In this document: piece after piece, positions 16,888 to 24,085 of the stretch
Numbering within the stretch: the first letter of the stretch is position 1
Layout: the number at the start of each line of letters is the position of its first letter
NCBI GenBank assembly: GCA_003165005.1
Contig: PLSB01000065.1
Location: 158 to 34,232 of the forward strand
Direction: 5' to 3'
DNA: 34,075 nt
DNA from: Acidobacteriaceae bacterium
Lineage (GTDB): Bacteria > Acidobacteriota > Terriglobia > Terriglobales > Acidobacteriaceae
Notes under the pieces: generated by a model
Told to the model about the DNA's origin: nothing
Seen by the model: only the letters and a program-made list of their open reading frames with translations
The model's database searches: none
Translations under genes and position numbers: made by a program

Positions 16888-17924
16888 CGTTCACCTGCCT
16901 TTTTCTGCGCGCGCCGGTACTCGGCCACATTGCGGTTGTGCTCGTCGAGGGTCTGGGCGAAGAGCGAGTGCCCCTGCGCATCGGTTCCCGCGGCCACAAA
17001 GTAAAGATAGTTGGTTTTGGGCGGATCCATGGCCGCGCGTAACGAGGGAATGCCGGGATTGGCTATCGGTCCCGGCGGCAAGCCAGCGTGGAGATAAGTG
17101 TTATAGGGCGTATCGCGGGTCAAATCGCTGGCATAAATTGTGCCCCGCCACTTGCCCGCCAGCTCCAATCCGTAAATCACCGCGGGATCGGTGCTCAAGG
17201 GCATGTTCTTTTGAAGCCGGTTGGCAAACACGCTCCCCACCAGCGGACGGTCCGCGTCCGCGGCCGTTTCGCGTTCCACCAGCGATGCCAGGGTAACCAC
17301 GTGACGCACGTTCTCCTTCAGCCCCAGTTGCCCGGCCACCGTGCGGAAGCGCCGCACCATGACCGTCACCATCTGCACCGCGTTCGTCCTGGGTGGAAAC
17401 CGGTACGTGTCCGGAAACAGATAGCCTTCCAGGCTCTTGGCTCCGGGATCGAGATCGGCAATCAGCCACACCTGGCTCACTGCCGCGGCCAAAAACTCCT
17501 GGTGCATGCAAAAGCCGGCCTGCTCCACGCGCGCGGCAATGTCAAAAATGTTGGCGCCCTCCGGAACGGTGACCGCTATGGTGGCCACATCGCCGCGCGC
17601 AATCCGCGCATACACTTCCGTCACCGGCGCGGGATGGTCGAACTGGTATACCCCCGCCCGCAGTCTTCCGCGCCGCAGCCAGCGCACCAGGTCGAATGCG
17701 TAGCGGCTGCGCACAACGCCCGCTGCTTCGAGCTTGCGGCCGATGGCCACGGCGGACGAGCCCGGCGTCACGTCCACGAGAGTCGCCGTTTCCGGCCCGT
17801 ACGGCGCGAGCACCAGCCACGCCACCGCGCCCCCGGCAAGCACGGCGGACAGAAACAACAGCCGCAGAAAGCGGCCGGCGCCGGAACTCCTCTTGCGTAC
17901 GCTACTCCGTCTGCGCCTTGCCAT
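16884..17924 (-). CDS. mltG: Endolytic murein transglycosylase MltG
   Basis: 346 residues from the ATG at 17924. An Arg-rich cytoplasmic start and one membrane segment (about residues 20-40) are followed by a LysM-like region ('VDVTPGSSAVAIGRKLEAAGVV') and the YceG/MltG catalytic domain: 'LEGYLFPDTYRF', 'TLASLVERET' with E217 at the position of the E. coli catalytic Glu, 'NRLQKNMPLSTDPAVIYGL', 'TPYNTYLHAGLPPGPIANPG' and 'YLYFVAAG'. The enzyme cleaves nascent peptidoglycan strands in the inner membrane. Reading further upstream would add 77 residues crossing a repeat element, which I reject. Divergent from ruvX, the common mltG neighbour. Confidence 0.94.
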   Translation of the reverse strand: MARRRRSSVRKRSSGAGRFLRLLFLSAVLAGGAVAWLVLAPYGPETATLVDVTPGSSAVAIGRKLEAAGVVRSRYAFDLVRWLRRGRLRAGVYQFDHPAPVTEVYARIARGDVATIAVTVPEGANIFDIAARVEQAGFCMHQEFLAAAVSQVWLIADLDPGAKSLEGYLFPDTYRFPPRTNAVQMVTVMVRRFRTVAGQLGLKENVRHVVTLASLVERETAADADRPLVGSVFANRLQKNMPLSTDPAVIYGLELAGKWRGTIYASDLTRDTPYNTYLHAGLPPGPIANPGIPSLRAAMDPPKTNYLYFVAAGTDAQGHSLFAQTLDEHNRNVAEYRRAQKKAGER

Positions 17925-18040
17925 CCTGCCGCTGTGGACCCTTCCTACTGAAAAATGACGTGGAAAATCCCGCCCGGGATTCTCTATCTTTCGATTGTAG
18001 CGGGGGAAAACCGGCATTACGCACCAACCGGCTTGAGGCC

Positions 18041-18179
18041 ATAAGCTGAGTATTAGGTCCTTATCGATCCGGCCCTCAAGAATAGGACTTGGGTGCCCCA
18101 TCCTTTCCGCGTTCTTTGCTTTGCGGAAAGGGTGGGAATGCACGGTCTCACGCAATCGGGCCGGATCAATAAGCTGAGT
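18041..18179. repeat. MITE-like element with nested inverted repeats, flanked by 11-bp direct repeats
   Basis: ataagctgagt occurs at 18041-18051 and again at 18169-18179. Between and overlapping them, 18060-18075 and 18158-18173 form a 16-bp inverted repeat with one mismatch. Inside that, 18097-18110 (cccatcctttccgc) pairs with 18123-18136 with one G-T wobble. The element has no coding capacity and sits between divergent mltG and ruvX; its right end touches the ruvX ribosome-binding site. Confidence 0.75.
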
Positions 18180-18194
18180 TTGAGGAAGGGCATT

Positions 18195-18650
18195 GTGCCA
18201 TCCGGAAGGCCATCTCGCTATCTTGGCCTCGACATCGGCAACCGCCGCATCGGCGTAGCCGTGTCGGACGAGCTGGGCCTGACGGCGCAGCCGGTGCTGA
18301 CGCTCGAGCGGCGCACGAGCCGCCGAGAGGACCTGCGCTCACTGGCGCGGCTCTGCCGGCGCTTCGGCGCAGTGGGCATCGTGGTGGGTAACCCGTTGCA
18401 TCTCTCGGGCGAGGCGAGCCCGCAAGCTGCCAAAAACAAAGCGTTTGCGGCTGAACTGGGCGAGCTGACCGGCCTGCCCATTCACCTGTGGGATGAGCGC
18501 CTGACCAGCCACGAGGCCCACCAGATCCTCTACCAAGCCGGCCACGCGCGGCAGACGCACAGCAAAGTCGTCGACCAGGTGGCGGCAACGCTGATCTTGC
18601 AGTCGTTTCTTGAAAACAGGGACGTGGGGACTAGGGAAATAGGGACGTAG
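18195..18650 (+). CDS. ruvX: RuvX/YqgF putative pre-16S rRNA nuclease
   Basis: 151 residues from the GTG at 18195, preceded by GAGGAAGGG. RNase H-like fold motifs are present: 'YLGLDIGNRRIGVAVSD', 'VVGNPLHLSGEASPQA', 'WDERLTSHEAHQIL' and 'KVVDQVAATLILQSFLE', with the expected acidic residues in the first, third and fourth. YqgF proteins process the 5' end of 16S rRNA. The natural C-terminus seems to end near 'QSFLEN'; the last about ten residues (RDVGTREIGT) are encoded by the left inverted repeat of the cassette at 18616-19096, and so is the stop codon. This gives an added tail but should not break the fold. Confidence 0.92.
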   Translation: MPSGRPSRYLGLDIGNRRIGVAVSDELGLTAQPVLTLERRTSRREDLRSLARLCRRFGAVGIVVGNPLHLSGEASPQAAKNKAFAAELGELTGLPIHLWDERLTSHEAHQILYQAGHARQTHSKVVDQVAATLILQSFLENRDVGTREIGT

Positions 18651-19096
18651 GGAACTGAGGGGGGATCCGATGAGCAAGTCTTTTAAAGACCTCGAGGCGT
18701 GGCAGCGGGCAATTGAGTTGACGGTTGCTGTTTACCAGCTAACCTCTTCGTTCCCGCCGTCCGAGCAGTTTGGCCTGATCAACCAGCTCCGCAGAGCGTC
18801 CGTCTCGGTGGCAAGCAATATCGCGGAAGGATATGGACGCTCTACAAGAGGTGAGTACGTACAATTCCTCGGAAACGCGCGCGGGTCGAACTCGGAAGTT
18901 GAAACTCAACTCGTGATCGCCAAGGCACTCGGGTTCGGCTCGAAGGAAAGAATTGAGCTTGCGGAAGGATTGTGCAGCGAAACCGGCCGCATTTTAAACG
19001 CAATGATTCGATCCTTGCGGAATACCAGCTAGGGCATCTCGGTTCAACCGCACGGCAGGGCCCCGAGCCCTACGTCCCTAGTCCCTACGTCCCTGT
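18616..19096. repeat. IVS-like cassette: four-helix-bundle gene bounded by long inverted repeats
   Basis: Left arm 18616-18652 and right arm 19068-19096 are inverted copies (left begins acagggacgtggggactagg). They match at 28 of 29 positions, apart from 8 extra bases (aaataggg) in the left arm. The arms are built from TCCCT-type 7-8-nt units. The only gene inside is the four-helix-bundle gene at 18670-19032. The left arm overlaps the end of ruvX, and a TATAAT lies two bases beyond the right arm. Confidence 0.85.
18670..19032 (+). CDS. Four-helix-bundle protein, 23S rRNA IVP/S23 family
   Basis: 120 residues, complete. 'FKDLEAWQRAIELTVAVYQLTSSFPPSEQFGLINQLRRASVSVASNIAEGYGR' followed by 'GEYVQFLGNARGSNSEVETQLVIAKALGF' is the standard signature of the four-helix-bundle proteins (TIGR02436, PF05635 group). 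They were first seen encoded in intervening sequences of 23S rRNA and are related to the accessory Avd proteins of diversity-generating retroelements. The function is not established; a nucleic-acid-binding role is inferred from Avd. Start ATG 18670, with GGGGGGA upstream. The gene is enclosed by the inverted repeats described separately. Adjacent genes (ruvX, greA) are not rRNA. Confidence 0.93.
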   Translation: MSKSFKDLEAWQRAIELTVAVYQLTSSFPPSEQFGLINQLRRASVSVASNIAEGYGRSTRGEYVQFLGNARGSNSEVETQLVIAKALGFGSKERIELAEGLCSETGRILNAMIRSLRNTS

Positions 19097-19098
19097 CT

Positions 19099-19104
19099 TA
19101 TAAT
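19099..19104 (+). promoter_or_regulatory. Possible -10 hexamer for greA
   Basis: A perfect TATAAT starts two bases after the right inverted repeat and about 64 bases before the greA start. The bases 17 nt upstream (within the repeat) do not resemble TTGACA, so this is a weak call. Confidence 0.3.
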
Positions 19105-19167
19105 GATGTTTCAGGAACGCTTATTTCTTGCGGCTGGAGTGGTTCCTTCCCCGCAACCGGATCACGG

Positions 19168-19677
19168 ATGCCCGAGCACATCAAGAAGAAACTTGAGGAC
19201 GAGATCAAGCAGCTCGAGTTCGAGCTGACCTCCGAACTCCCGGCCGAGATCAAGAAGGCCCGGGCCATGGGCGATCTCTCGGAGAACGCCGAGTATCACA
19301 TGGCCAAGCAGCGGCAGGAGTTCGTCAACGCCCGCCTGGGCCAACTCAAGAAGCGCATGGGAGAGCTTTCGCTGGTTAATCTCGCCAACATTCCCCGCGA
19401 TAAAGCCGGATTCGGGTCCACGGTGGTCGTCTACGACGTGACCAAGGACGAAGAGATTGAGTATCGCCTCGTAACCAGCGAGGAATCCGACGTCACCAAG
19501 GGCCTGATCTCCACCACTTCGCCCATCGGCCGCGGGATTGTGGGCAAAAGGGTGGGCGACACGGCCACCATCGTGACGCCCAATGGCAAGCGCCAACTGG
19601 AAATTCTGAAGCTGACGACGATCCACGACGAAGCCACCGCGGAAGCGGGCGAAGCTGCGGCCGGCGCAGCGCAGTAG
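19168..19677 (+). CDS. greA: Transcription elongation factor GreA
   Basis: 169 residues. The N-terminal coiled coil (about residues 1-75) carries the tip motif 'GDLSENAEYH' with D36 and E39, corresponding to the acidic residues that place the second Mg2+ in the RNA polymerase active site. The C-terminal FKBP-like domain ends 'SPIGRGIVGKRVGDTATIVTPNGKRQLEIL'. GreA stimulates transcript cleavage in backtracked complexes. A short Ala/Glu-rich tail (about residues 156-169) goes beyond the usual end. Downstream is a heptamer repeat and then a lipid synthase gene. Confidence 0.96.
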   Translation: MPEHIKKKLEDEIKQLEFELTSELPAEIKKARAMGDLSENAEYHMAKQRQEFVNARLGQLKKRMGELSLVNLANIPRDKAGFGSTVVVYDVTKDEEIEYRLVTSEESDVTKGLISTTSPIGRGIVGKRVGDTATIVTPNGKRQLEILKLTTIHDEATAEAGEAAAGAAQ

Positions 19678-19693
19678 CATCGAGAGCGGCTGC

Positions 19694-19785
19694 CAGCTTC
19701 TAGCCACTGGCTCCAGCTCCTTTGCGCATCAAACGTGATGAATTAGGAAAAGGCTAGAAGCTGGAAGCTAGGAGCTAGTAGCTTA
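19694..19785. repeat. Pair of inverted heptamer arrays (YAGCTNN type) between greA and the lipid synthase gene
   Basis: 19694-19720 reads cagcttc, tagccac, tggctcc, agctcc. 19752-19785 contains the reverse-complement arrangement, with a perfect 12-bp inverted match (19694-19705 to 19752-19763). The units keep a 7-nt period. The array ends directly at the start codon of the CDP-alcohol phosphatidyltransferase gene at 19787. Confidence 0.75.
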
Positions 19786-19786
19786 A

Positions 19787-20413
19787 ATGACCTGGACAAG
19801 TGCTTTTGGCCGTGCCTGCGGATGGTTGCTGGACCGCATCGTGCATGGATTGGCGCTCACTCGCATCTCACCCAACGTCCTCACCTTCCTCGGGCTGGTG
19901 ATCAACATCGCCGCCGCGTTCCTGTTCGGCCACGCCAACGCCGCCAACGGCGACCGCATGTTTTTCCTGGCAGGCGTGGTGATCTTCGGCGCCGGCATCT
20001 TCGATATGGTCGACGGCCGCGTCGCCCGCCGCATCAACAAGGTCACGGTCTTCGGCTCGTTCTTCGATTCCGTCATCGACCGCTACTCCGACGTGGTGCT
20101 CTTCTTCGGTTTGCTGGTCTACTACGGCCGCATCAATCGTTTCCGCTATGTGGTGCTGGTGGCCTTCGTCATGATCACTTCGCTCATGGTCAGCTACACG
20201 CGCGCCCGCGCCGAGGCGCTCATCGGCCAGTGCAAGGTGGGCTTCATGGAGCGGCCGGAGCGCATCGTGCTCATCCTGCTGGGCGCGATCTTCAACCACT
20301 GGGGCGTAATGGCTCCGGTGCTGTGGATTCTGGCCGTGCTTTCCACCATCACCGTCGCGCACCGCATTGTCTACACCTACCAGAACACCAAGCATCTGGC
20401 GCCGCTGAGCTGA
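19787..20413 (+). CDS. CDP-alcohol phosphatidyltransferase
   Basis: 208 residues with about six membrane segments. The family signature D-x2-DG-x2-AR-x8-G-x3-D-x3-D is complete at D73, D76, G77, A80, R81, G90, D94, D98. These Asp residues bind the metal ions that transfer a phosphatidyl group from CDP-diacylglycerol to an alcohol in the inner membrane. 'GFMERPERIVLILLGAIF' after the core is also seen in phosphatidylinositol-phosphate-synthase-like and archaetidyl-type members, so the acceptor alcohol may be inositol phosphate or glycerol phosphate; sequence does not settle it. Heptamer arrays in opposite orientation lie just before the start and just after the stop. Confidence 0.9.
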   Translation: MTWTSAFGRACGWLLDRIVHGLALTRISPNVLTFLGLVINIAAAFLFGHANAANGDRMFFLAGVVIFGAGIFDMVDGRVARRINKVTVFGSFFDSVIDRYSDVVLFFGLLVYYGRINRFRYVVLVAFVMITSLMVSYTRARAEALIGQCKVGFMERPERIVLILLGAIFNHWGVMAPVLWILAVLSTITVAHRIVYTYQNTKHLAPLS

Positions 20414-20426
20414 GAAAAGCAGCTTT

Positions 20427-20454
20427 TAGCTATTAGCTCTTAGCTTCTAGCTCG
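20427..20454. repeat. Heptamer array, four exact TAGCTNN units
   Basis: tagctat, tagctct, tagcttc and tagctcg follow in register just after the lipid synthase stop. The reverse complement of 19752-19785 matches this array closely (about 24 of 28 positions), so the gene at 19787-20413 is bracketed by inverted arrays. Confidence 0.8.
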
Positions 20455-20621
20455 GTTGCGATTGAACTGAGGATCTTGCGCCGGCCATCGGCGCTTGTCG
20501 CCGGTTCGCAACGCTGTTTGCGCTTTGGGCTCGGCGCGGCCGCCGGAAACCGGCTGACTGCGCGGTAATTGCGATAAAGTGATACGGTAGTGGCAGATTC
20601 CCGAAGGAAGGCGGAGCAGCC

Positions 20622-21905
20622 ATGGCCCAACACCCGTTTCTCAAGTCGATCCGCCCGGTCAATCTGCTCTCCTTCGGCCCCAACACCAAAGAGATCGAGC
20701 TAAAGCCGCTGAACATTTTGATCGGGCCGAACGGGTCGGGAAAATCGAATCTGATCGAGATTCTCGCGCTGCTCGGATCCCTTACCTCTAAGAGGCCGTG
20801 GAATCATGTGACGGGAACAGGCGGTGCAAGCGAATGGGCATGGAAGAACCCACAACAAAACGGCCCCTCCCGAATGCCGCCTGCGTCCGAGATTCATGCA
20901 GTCCTGCATGTACCGTCATCCCCTTTCCTGCCATCCCCGATATTGCAATTGGCGCCGCGACCTGAATCAGTCGGGACCGACTACCTTTATTGGACGAGGT
21001 TCAGAACCTCTTTCTCGGCAGCTACGTTCGTTTTCGAAAACGAAGCGATCTTCCCCTACCCTCCTCCTGCAAATGCCACTGAATCTGAATCCGATCTTTG
21101 GCGAGAGGGCGAGCGCACGACTTTTCCAAAGGCGAAAGATGACTCTCCTCAGATTGAAATCACTGAGCAAATTTCAGTTTTGTCCCAGGTTCCAGGTATT
21201 GCTGGATCCTTTGCCTTTCAATTGTCCGGGGCGGGACACGCTGCGCATTCCGTTCGTGATTTGTTTGAGCGATTTTCCCTTTATCGCGAATGGACTTTCG
21301 GGGCTAAGTCTACGCCGAGAAGTTTGGAACAGGCGGGGAGGGAAACCGGTTACCTTGAAGAGGACAACAGCAATCTTGCACACGTTCTGAACTTCATATT
21401 GACGCATCAAGACCCTGAACCTGCACGAAAATTGCGCGAGGCTTTCGGGAAGTTTAGTGGAGATGCGAAGGACGTTGAGACGCGCATCCAGGAAGGATTT
21501 GTGCAGCTTCGGGTTCGCGAATCCTCCGGCATCAGCATTCCGGCGATCCGGTTATCCGACGGGACTTTGCGATGGTTGGCGCTGCTAGCGATTTTGCTCA
21601 ATCCTGCTCCTCCGCCCGTAACCTGCATCGACGAGCCGGAACTTGGCCTCCATCCTGACATTCTCCCCACGCTCGCCGACCTGCTTGTCGAGGCGTCTAC
21701 ACGGACTCAGTTGATTGTTACAACACATTCGTCTGCTCTCGTCGACGCGTTTTCGGACGACCCCGAGAGCGTTTGCGTATGCGAAAAGGTTGATGGTTCT
21801 ACCGTGATCCGGCGACTCGCGCGAGAGAGACTGGAAGTTTGGTTGAAGGATTACTCTCTTGGTCACCTTTGGGCGAGCGGTGAAATCGGGGGAAACCGCT
21901 GGTGA
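20622..21905 (+). CDS. AAA (AAA_21-type) ATPase, probable defence ATPase
   Basis: 427 residues. Walker A 'GPNGSGKS' (residues 35-42) follows the N-terminal strand 'SIRPVNLLSFGPNTKEIELKPLNILI', the RecF/OLD-like beginning of AAA_21 ATPases. Near the C-terminus are a signature-like 'RLSDGTLRWLALLAIL', Walker B 'CIDEPELGLHPD' (D337, E338) and the switch 'IVTTHSSALVDAF'. The middle (about 55-300) is a variable insert rather than a long SMC coiled coil. The stop overlaps the start of the next gene by 4 nt, so the two act as an operon. Similar ATPase-plus-effector pairs occur in anti-phage systems. Confidence 0.88.
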   Translation: MAQHPFLKSIRPVNLLSFGPNTKEIELKPLNILIGPNGSGKSNLIEILALLGSLTSKRPWNHVTGTGGASEWAWKNPQQNGPSRMPPASEIHAVLHVPSSPFLPSPILQLAPRPESVGTDYLYWTRFRTSFSAATFVFENEAIFPYPPPANATESESDLWREGERTTFPKAKDDSPQIEITEQISVLSQVPGIAGSFAFQLSGAGHAAHSVRDLFERFSLYREWTFGAKSTPRSLEQAGRETGYLEEDNSNLAHVLNFILTHQDPEPARKLREAFGKFSGDAKDVETRIQEGFVQLRVRESSGISIPAIRLSDGTLRWLALLAILLNPAPPPVTCIDEPELGLHPDILPTLADLLVEASTRTQLIVTTHSSALVDAFSDDPESVCVCEKVDGSTVIRRLARERLEVWLKDYSLGHLWASGEIGGNRW

Positions 21906-22513
21906 AGGTGAGAATCTATGTCGAAGGAGGCCCGCAAGCCATCGACGCGAACGGCCTCAGGCGATTTAGGTCAGGATTTAAGCGGCATTTCGAACGAGTG
22001 GACCCGCGACTTGAGGCAATTGAGGTTGTCGCTCCGGGCTCCACGGAACAAACCATAAAGCGCTATGCTCAAGGATTGAAACAATACTCCGATCATTCCA
22101 GGGTCGCTTTGTTGGTCGATTCGGATTCTCCTGTCACCGCGAATTCCCCGGCAGAGCATCTTCGGGCCAAGCTGGACTCCGCGAAGGTGCCACAGGATGC
22201 GCGCACAAATATTTTCCTGATGGTTCAATGCATGGAATCTTGGTTCGCCACAGATGCAACCGCCTTGAAGGCGTGTTTTGGTGATAGGTTGCGGGAGAAT
22301 GTGCTACCTCGAAATCCTGATATTGAAGTAGTCCCCAAGAAAGATACTCTGGCCAAGCTGGCGGCCGCTGTCAAGCCCACCCCTGCAGGGCGTTATCAAA
22401 AGATTCAGCACGGGGCGAAAATCCTAGCGGAACTCAATCCCGATACGGTCGCAAAGCGATCCAGGCACGCGAGCGGCCTTCACGCTTTTCTCTTGAGGTC
22501 GCTCCGCGCGTAG
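21902..22513 (+). CDS. DUF4276-family protein, Toprim-like predicted nuclease partner
   Basis: 203 residues from a GTG start inside the preceding ATPase stop (GTGA at 21902-21905). 'KVRIYVEGG' with E8 and '[10 protein letters not shown]' with D73/D75 match the Glu plus Asp-x-Asp pattern of Toprim-fold proteins; '[14 protein letters not shown]' is typical of DUF4276. These proteins are usually found next to AAA ATPases. By analogy to ATPase-Toprim defence pairs (PARIS, AbiL/RloAB, Gabija-like), it would be the effector nuclease held by the ATPase. This is inference; I do not know an experimentally characterised system with exactly this pair. Confidence 0.8.
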   Translation: MKVRIYVEGGPQAIDANGLRRFRSGFKRHFERVDPRLEAIEVVAPGSTEQTIKRYAQGLKQYSDHSRVALLVDSDSPVTANSPAEHLRAKLDSAKVPQDARTNIFLMVQCMESWFATDATALKACFGDRLRENVLPRNPDIEVVPKKDTLAKLAAAVKPTPAGRYQKIQHGAKILAELNPDTVAKRSRHASGLHAFLLRSLRA

Positions 22514-22629
22514 AAGTCGGCTGGACGCGAAGAACTCCGCACTCCCGCCAAGGGCAGTGGAAGCCCAAAAACAACCAATCCGATCTCAGAATTTGTCGCT
22601 CTTGGGCTAAATCGCGCATCTTACCATCC

Positions 22630-23109
22630 ATGAGCATCGAGAAGGCGACATTCGGGGCGGGGTGTTTTTGGGGCGTGGAGGCTGCATTTGCGGCCATTCC
22701 CGGCGTAACGGCAACGGCGGTAGGTTATGGGGGCGGAACGCTCTCGAAGCCCACCTACAAGGACGTGTGTACCGACCAGACCGGCCACGCCGAAGTGGTC
22801 GAAATCGACTTCGACCCGGGAAAAGTGAGCTACGGGCAACTGCTCGATGCGTTCTTCGAGCTCCACGACCCCACCACACTCAACCGGCAGGGTCCGGACT
22901 GGGGCACGCAGTACCGCTCGGTCATCTTCTTCCACTCGCCGGAGCAGGAGGCGCAGGCGCGCGCAAAGATCGAGCAGCTTACGGCCGAGGGCCGCTTCAA
23001 GCCCAAGCGCATTGTCACCCAGGTGGTTCCCGCCGAGACCTTCTGGCGCGCGGAAGATTACCACCAGCGCTATCTTGAAAAGCGCGGCCTGGCAAGTTGC
23101 CACATCTAA
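22630..23109 (+). CDS. msrA: Peptide methionine sulfoxide reductase MsrA
   Basis: 159 residues. '[13 protein letters not shown]' contains the catalytic Cys12. '[31 protein letters not shown]', '[23 protein letters not shown]' and '[17 protein letters not shown]' complete the family pattern. The C-terminal 'ASCHI' supplies a Cys157 that could serve as the resolving cysteine. The enzyme reduces methionine-S-sulfoxide, using thioredoxin. No msrB is fused or adjacent. Length is on the short side but complete. Confidence 0.96.
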   Translation: MSIEKATFGAGCFWGVEAAFAAIPGVTATAVGYGGGTLSKPTYKDVCTDQTGHAEVVEIDFDPGKVSYGQLLDAFFELHDPTTLNRQGPDWGTQYRSVIFFHSPEQEAQARAKIEQLTAEGRFKPKRIVTQVVPAETFWRAEDYHQRYLEKRGLASCHI

Positions 23110-23240
23110 AGACGAGTGGTTAGTGTGTGTGTGAGTGTGGTCGTATCTTCGCGGCGCACTCACACACTCGCACTCACACTCCTTGCTAGTTCCTACTCTC
23201 CGGTCCCTGATCCCTGTTCCCTGTTCCCTGTTCTTCCGTG
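23110..23240. repeat. GTGTGTG/CACACAC inverted region and TCCCTGT heptamer array
   Basis: A GT-rich stretch (about 23120-23140) and an AC-rich stretch (about 23157-23179) form an imperfect inverted repeat downstream of msrA. At 23204-23231 there are four units: tccctga, tccctgt, tccctgt, tccctgt. This array lies inside the 3' end of the minus-strand membrane-protein gene. Confidence 0.75.
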
Positions 23241-23977
23241 TCCGGCTCGTCGGTCCACAGGCAGGCAATCCACCAAACCAGCACGACTAGAAAAATAATA
23301 CTGTTGGCGTTGTTCAACGAATTCACCAGGTCCATCACGCGCTTATAGTCGCCCTGGCTGTGGATGGTGGTGTTCTTGGCGATGTGCTCGACCGCGCCGC
23401 GGATGGTCAACTGCGCAATCGAGGCCATGGAGAGCCCGATGGCAAGCTGCTGCGTGTGGCTGTGCCAGCCGGCCTTGAAGTACCTCCCGAAGAGCACCAC
23501 AAGCAGGCCGACGAGAACGATCAGTACATTGGCGAGCAGGTCGGCCTTTTGCGCGAAGAGATCCATCAGCCGCAGGGTGGAAATCAGCGAGGCGGCAAAG
23601 AGCGTTTTGAAAGAGGGCCACGGACCCCACAGAGCCAGCACCGTTCCGCCCACCGCGAGCAGAACTGCGGTTGCCCCAATCCACATTCTGCGCCCCGCGC
23701 CCGCAAAGGCCCGCCGCGCGATCTCGACCACGAGGAGCAGGGAAACGATCGCGGCCAGATCGGCCAGCGGGAGGAAGATCTCTCCAGCGGCCACCGGCGC
23801 CATGCGGTGAAATAGCAGCTTGCCGACGAGCAAGCGCACGACCACGAAAGCCATCGACGCCGTGAACCAGGGAAAACGGCGCGCGCGATCGCGCCCCAGC
23901 AACACCACCAGCAACACCAGCAGGGCGGCAAAAGTAAGCGTCCAGAGAATCTCGTCCGTGGAAAAATTGAAGTGCAT
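23186..23977 (-). CDS. Multi-pass membrane protein of unknown function; C-terminus encoded by a heptamer repeat
   Basis: 263 residues from the ATG at 23977 (AAGG upstream); a TTG eight codons earlier is less likely. About seven membrane segments are visible, such as 'ILWTLTFAALLVLLVVLLG', 'ASMAFVVVRLLVGKLLF', 'LADLAAIVSLLLVVEIA' and 'ANVLIVLVGLLVVLFG', plus a C-terminal 'SIIFLVVLVWWIACLW'. A conserved-looking loop 'RGAVEHIAKNTTIHSQGDYKRVMDLVNSLNNAN' precedes the last segment. No known function. The last about 16 residues (EEQGTGNRDQGPESRN) are encoded by the TCCCTGT repeat, so the ancestral protein probably stopped near 'WTDEPD'. Confidence 0.7.
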   Translation of the reverse strand: MHFNFSTDEILWTLTFAALLVLLVVLLGRDRARRFPWFTASMAFVVVRLLVGKLLFHRMAPVAAGEIFLPLADLAAIVSLLLVVEIARRAFAGAGRRMWIGATAVLLAVGGTVLALWGPWPSFKTLFAASLISTLRLMDLFAQKADLLANVLIVLVGLLVVLFGRYFKAGWHSHTQQLAIGLSMASIAQLTIRGAVEHIAKNTTIHSQGDYKRVMDLVNSLNNANSIIFLVVLVWWIACLWTDEPDTEEQGTGNRDQGPESRN

Positions 23978-24085
23978 TCGAACCTTGTCCGGGCCCGGCA
24001 ATTTCGTAGTGCCGGCCCTTCTCTTAGTCTAAATGGGCCGTTTCAACGGGCAAGAAGGGTCCGCCCGGCCTGCCATAATGCCAAC

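Noticed and set aside
18616-19096. Nearby 23S rRNA fragment around the IVS-like cassette
   Set aside because: The flanks are ruvX and greA coding regions; no rRNA-like sequence is visible.
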